The notes below the pieces were generated by a model. That model was not told the DNA's origin, made no database searches, and saw only the letters and a list, made by a program, of their open reading frames with translations. From NCBI RefSeq assembly GCF_001556045.1, contig NZ_LSIC01000184.1, positions 1 to 9,026 of the forward strand: a DNA stretch of 9,026 nucleotides. Direction: 5' to 3'. A program made the position numbers and the translations under genes. Below are positions 6,012-9,026 of this stretch, piece by piece (the first letter of the stretch is position 1; each line of letters begins with the position of its first letter). The DNA is from Bradyrhizobium sp. CCH5-F6 (GTDB lineage: Bacteria > Pseudomonadota > Alphaproteobacteria > Rhizobiales > Xanthobacteraceae).

Positions 6012-8984
6012 ATGCCCCGCCGGATGATTTTGACGGATGCCGAACGGCAGAATTTCCTTGCTCTTCCCATTGATGACGACACTCTGATCCGGCATTGGTG
6101 CCTCGATGACGATGATCGCCATCTTATCGAAACTCGACGCCATGATGACACTCGGTTGGGATTAGCGCTTCAGCTCTCTGCTCTTCGTTATCCCGGCCGC
6201 CTGATTCAGCGGGGGGAAGTCATCCCTTCTGTGGCGCTGTCGTTTCTGGCCGAACAACTCGGGATCGAGCCAGAGGCACTTTCCACTTTTGCACGGAGAG
6301 CACCAACCCGCTATGAGCAGCTCGCCATCCTGCGCCAGCACTATGGCTTCACTGAACTGTCACACCCGTTGCGCGCCGATCTGCTTGCATTTGCACGCGG
6401 CATTGCGATCGCTTCGACGAAAGACAAATTTGTCGTTGCAACACTGGCTGACGAGATGCGGCGGAGGCGCATCATTATTCCCGGCATTACCGTGCTCGAA
6501 CGGTTGGCGGGGCAGGCTTGCACTGAAGCCGAGGAGGCGCTGTATACCGATGTCGCCGGAAGATTGACGCCGGACCTTGTTCTTCGGATGGAAACATTGC
6601 TCGGCGCGGGACGACGCGCAAAACAGAGCGGCATATCCTGGTTGCGAGAACCTCCCGGTAAAGCCGGGGCAACGGCCATGCGGGGATTGATAGATCGACT
6701 GGAGGCCGTGCGTCATGTCGGTGTCCCCAATGATGTGCTTCAAGCGATCCCGGCTCACCGTGTTCGTCGGATGGCACAGGAAGGTCGTCGTCTGACTGCC
6801 CAGAATTTTGAGCAGATGCGGCCAGGCCGCCGTCACGCGACATTGGCCGCGTTTTTTCTGGAAATGGAAATAGCACTCACCGACGCGGCGATCAGCATGT
6901 TCGAGACGTTGATTGGCAAGAGTTTTCGGCAGGCAGAGGCAGCCCGTGACAAGCAACTCCTCGAAACCGCATCGTCGGCGACATCCGCACTCGATTTCTT
7001 CGTCAATTTTGGCGAAGCCATAACCGCCCAACGCGAAGCTGGGCTTTCTCTTGATGAGGCGGTGACCACTGTCGCGAGCTGGGAAGAGCTCATTCAGGCA
7101 ACAGCTTCGGCGAAGGCAGTGAGAAGGCCTCGCAGCGAGGATGATTTGATCACCTACCTGCCGGCTCAATATGCTCGCATCCGGCGGTTCGCGGCTGCAT
7201 TTCTGGCCTCGTTCACCTTTGAAGGAAACCGCCGAAACGTACATATCATTGAAGCTATTGTGCAGATGGAAACTGCCTGGAGGAAAGGGGCCAGATCAAA
7301 CGATCGGCCCTGGATCCGCAAGGCGTTGCTGCTGGCGAATGCGCGATGGCGCAAGGAAATCGTCGGCGCTGATGACGTGATCGACCGGAAGATGCTGGAA
7401 CTCTTTCTCATCGTCGAGCTGAAAAACAGGATTGCCGCCGGCGACATATGGATCAGGGGTTCCCGCGCCTACCGCGCACTCGACGAGTACATGATCTCGC
7501 ACCAGACGTTTGCCGTCATCAAAGCCGAGGCCCGCATTCCGGTCGCGATTCCGATCGATGTCGAGACCTATCTCGCCCAGAAGGCCGACGCTCTGGATCA
7601 AAAGCTGCGTGAGGCGACACGTCGCCTGGAAACTAGTCGAGGCGATACCCGCATCGGCGCAAAAGGATTGCGGGTCCCAGCGGTCAGAAGCACGGAAACC
7701 GAAGCCGCAATCGCGTTCGCAAGGCGGGTGGCGACAGCCATGCCGCCAATCCGGTTGACGGACCTTGTGGCCGATATCGACCGGATGACCGGCTTCAGTT
7801 CGTTATTCGAGCACCTCCAGACCGGTCGGTCACCTTCCGATCTGCGGGTGTTCTATGCGGCGCTGATCGCCGAAGCCACAAATCTCGGCTTCTCGAAGAT
7901 GGCGCATGCCTGTCCCGGCATCACGCGCCGCCAGCTACAGCAGATGGCAATCTGGCATTTTCGCGAGGAGACATTCGCTCTGGCGCTCGCCAAACTGGTT
8001 GAGGCTCAACACTCTGCCCCGTTCTCAACAGTGTTCGGCTCGCACGCTGTTTCCTCGTCGGACGGACAACATATCCATCTTGGCGACGGCGGCGAAGTCG
8101 CAGGCGGCGTCAATGGCAGGTATGGAAACAACCCGATTATCAAGCTCTACACCGCAATCTCTGGTCGCTACGCGCCCTTTCATACCAAAATCATCGCCGC
8201 AACGGCAAGTGAAGCCGTTCACGTGCTTGACGCATTGCTGGAAACCGACGCTGGCCTTAATATTGTCCGACACCACGTCGATGGCGGCGGCGTCAGCGAT
8301 CTTGTATTCGCCCTCTGTCATGCGCTCGGCTTCGCATTCGTGCCGCGCATCCCCGATCTCGACGGGCGATGCCTCTACGCCTTCGGACTGGCCAAACAAT
8401 ACGGAATTCTTCAGAATGTCATGGGTGACCGGATTGACGCCGATCTGATCCGGACGCATTGGGATGATATCTTGCGCCTGATGACCTCGCTACGCACGCG
8501 CACCGTCAGCGCCTCGCTCATGCTGAAGCGATTGTCGGCGACAACGAGGCAAAGCGGTCTTGCCCAGGCGTTGCGCCAGATGGGACGGATTGAACGAACC
8601 CTCTTCACCCTCGACTGGATCAACGACGAGCAATTGCGAAAGACAACTACCGCTGAATTGAACAAGGGCGAAAGCCGGAACAGCCTTGTTCGGGCAGTCA
8701 ATCTTCATCGTCTCGGCCGTTTCCGCGATCGCAGTCAGGAAAACCTGTCGATCCGGGCATCCGCTCTCAATCTGGTTGTCACCGCCATCATTCACTGGAA
8801 CACAATCTATATCGGCCGCGTCATCGATGCCCTGCGCAGTGCAGGACAGGCTATCCCGGATCATCTGCTGTCCAGCCTGTCGCCTCTCACATGGGAGCAT
8901 GTGAACCTGACCGGCGATTACCTCTGGGAAGAAAAGCCGGCTCTCGACAAAAACGGGTTCCGAGCCATCCCGTTCAACCCATGA
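6012..8984 (+). CDS. tnpA: Tn3-family DDE transposase TnpA
   Basis: This 990-residue protein, full length for the family, binds the terminal repeats and carries out replicative transposition. The N-terminal part has the Tn3 DNA-binding region (opening MPRRMILTDAERQNF). The C-terminal catalytic part shows the triad: Asp684 in SSSDGQ, Asp757 in HHVDGGG and Glu910 in RSQENLSIRAS, followed by the family hallmark RASALNLVVTAIIHWNT. I chose the ATG at 6012, with CGGAG five bases ahead; a GTG at 5994 in the same frame would add six residues without a better ribosome site. The frame is uninterrupted. The stop lies four bases before the 38-bp right repeat, the usual close fit in Tn3 elements. It probably acts in cis-preferring fashion on the ends 1-38 and 8989-9026. 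Confidence 0.95.
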   Translation: MPRRMILTDAERQNFLALPIDDDTLIRHWCLDDDDRHLIETRRHDDTRLGLALQLSALRYPGRLIQRGEVIPSVALSFLAEQLGIEPEALSTFARRAPTRYEQLAILRQHYGFTELSHPLRADLLAFARGIAIASTKDKFVVATLADEMRRRRIIIPGITVLERLAGQACTEAEEALYTDVAGRLTPDLVLRMETLLGAGRRAKQSGISWLREPPGKAGATAMRGLIDRLEAVRHVGVPNDVLQAIPAHRVRRMAQEGRRLTAQNFEQMRPGRRHATLAAFFLEMEIALTDAAISMFETLIGKSFRQAEAARDKQLLETASSATSALDFFVNFGEAITAQREAGLSLDEAVTTVASWEELIQATASAKAVRRPRSEDDLITYLPAQYARIRRFAAAFLASFTFEGNRRNVHIIEAIVQMETAWRKGARSNDRPWIRKALLLANARWRKEIVGADDVIDRKMLELFLIVELKNRIAAGDIWIRGSRAYRALDEYMISHQTFAVIKAEARIPVAIPIDVETYLAQKADALDQKLREATRRLETSRGDTRIGAKGLRVPAVRSTETEAAIAFARRVATAMPPIRLTDLVADIDRMTGFSSLFEHLQTGRSPSDLRVFYAALIAEATNLGFSKMAHACPGITRRQLQQMAIWHFREETFALALAKLVEAQHSAPFSTVFGSHAVSSSDGQHIHLGDGGEVAGGVNGRYGNNPIIKLYTAISGRYAPFHTKIIAATASEAVHVLDALLETDAGLNIVRHHVDGGGVSDLVFALCHALGFAFVPRIPDLDGRCLYAFGLAKQYGILQNVMGDRIDADLIRTHWDDILRLMTSLRTRTVSASLMLKRLSATTRQSGLAQALRQMGRIERTLFTLDWINDEQLRKTTTAELNKGESRNSLVRAVNLHRLGRFRDRSQENLSIRASALNLVVTAIIHWNTIYIGRVIDALRSAGQAIPDHLLSSLSPLTWEHVNLTGDYLWEEKPALDKNGFRAIPFNP

Positions 8985-8988
8985 TCCG

Positions 8989-9026
8989 CCTGCCGTATAT
9001 CTGTGCCCCTTTAATGTTCAGGGGCC
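8989..9026 (-). repeat. Right terminal inverted repeat (IRR)
   Basis: This is the reverse-complement partner of the left end: 34 bases are perfect (8993-9026) and 36 of 38 match overall. It follows directly on tnpA, as in most Tn3-family elements. It carries the same internal complementarity (AGGGGC/GCCCCT) at its tip as the left end. Confidence 0.95.

Noticed and set aside
7281..7296. AAAGGGGCCAGAT within tnpA, resembling AAAGGGGCACAGAT of the terminal repeat
   Set aside because: The likeness is short, has a missing base and lies inside conserved coding sequence, so it is most likely chance and not a third end.

Overview
The window is a complete Tn3-family transposon, cut exactly from one terminal inverted repeat to the other. 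Its first 34 bases reappear perfectly as the reverse complement of its last 34 bases, and 36 of 38 positions agree over a 38-bp repeat. Between the ends lie a five-gene passenger operon for phosphite (reduced phosphorus) uptake and oxidation, and a standard transposition module. No flanking DNA is present, so the target-site duplication and the insertion locus cannot be seen.

Layout from left to right: left inverted repeat (1-38); a leader of about 320 bp with a Pho-box-like direct repeat and a LysR-type dyad just before the first gene; ptxA (ATPase), ptxB (periplasmic binding protein), ptxC (permease), ptxD (NAD-dependent phosphite dehydrogenase) and ptxE (LysR-type regulator), all on + and packed with overlaps or gaps of 4-12 bases; a non-coding stretch of about 440 bp with several dyads; tnpR (serine resolvase) on -, convergent with the operon; a tnpR-tnpA intergenic region of about 130 bp that is the probable res site; tnpA (DDE transposase) on +, ending a few bases before the right inverted repeat.

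Function: PtxB captures phosphite in the periplasm, PtxC and PtxA import it with ATP, and PtxD oxidises it with NAD+ to phosphate, giving the cell phosphate plus NADH. PtxE probably controls the operon, and the leader suggests extra control by the host PhoB/PhoR phosphate-starvation system. The element is therefore a self-contained, mobile trait allowing growth on phosphite as phosphorus source. No hypophosphite (htx), phosphonate C-P lyase (phn), antibiotic or metal resistance gene is present.

Host: moderately GC-rich DNA, the codon use and the style of the TnpA/TnpR proteins suggest a proteobacterium, probably an alphaproteobacterium (Rhizobiales/Sphingomonad type). This is an impression rather than a test, and a transposon may be a poor guide to its host. 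The most notable points are the exact packaging of ptxABCDE in an apparently intact Tn3-family unit, and a PtxD with arginine at the position where engineering of the Pseudomonas stutzeri enzyme introduced arginine to relax cofactor preference towards NADP.
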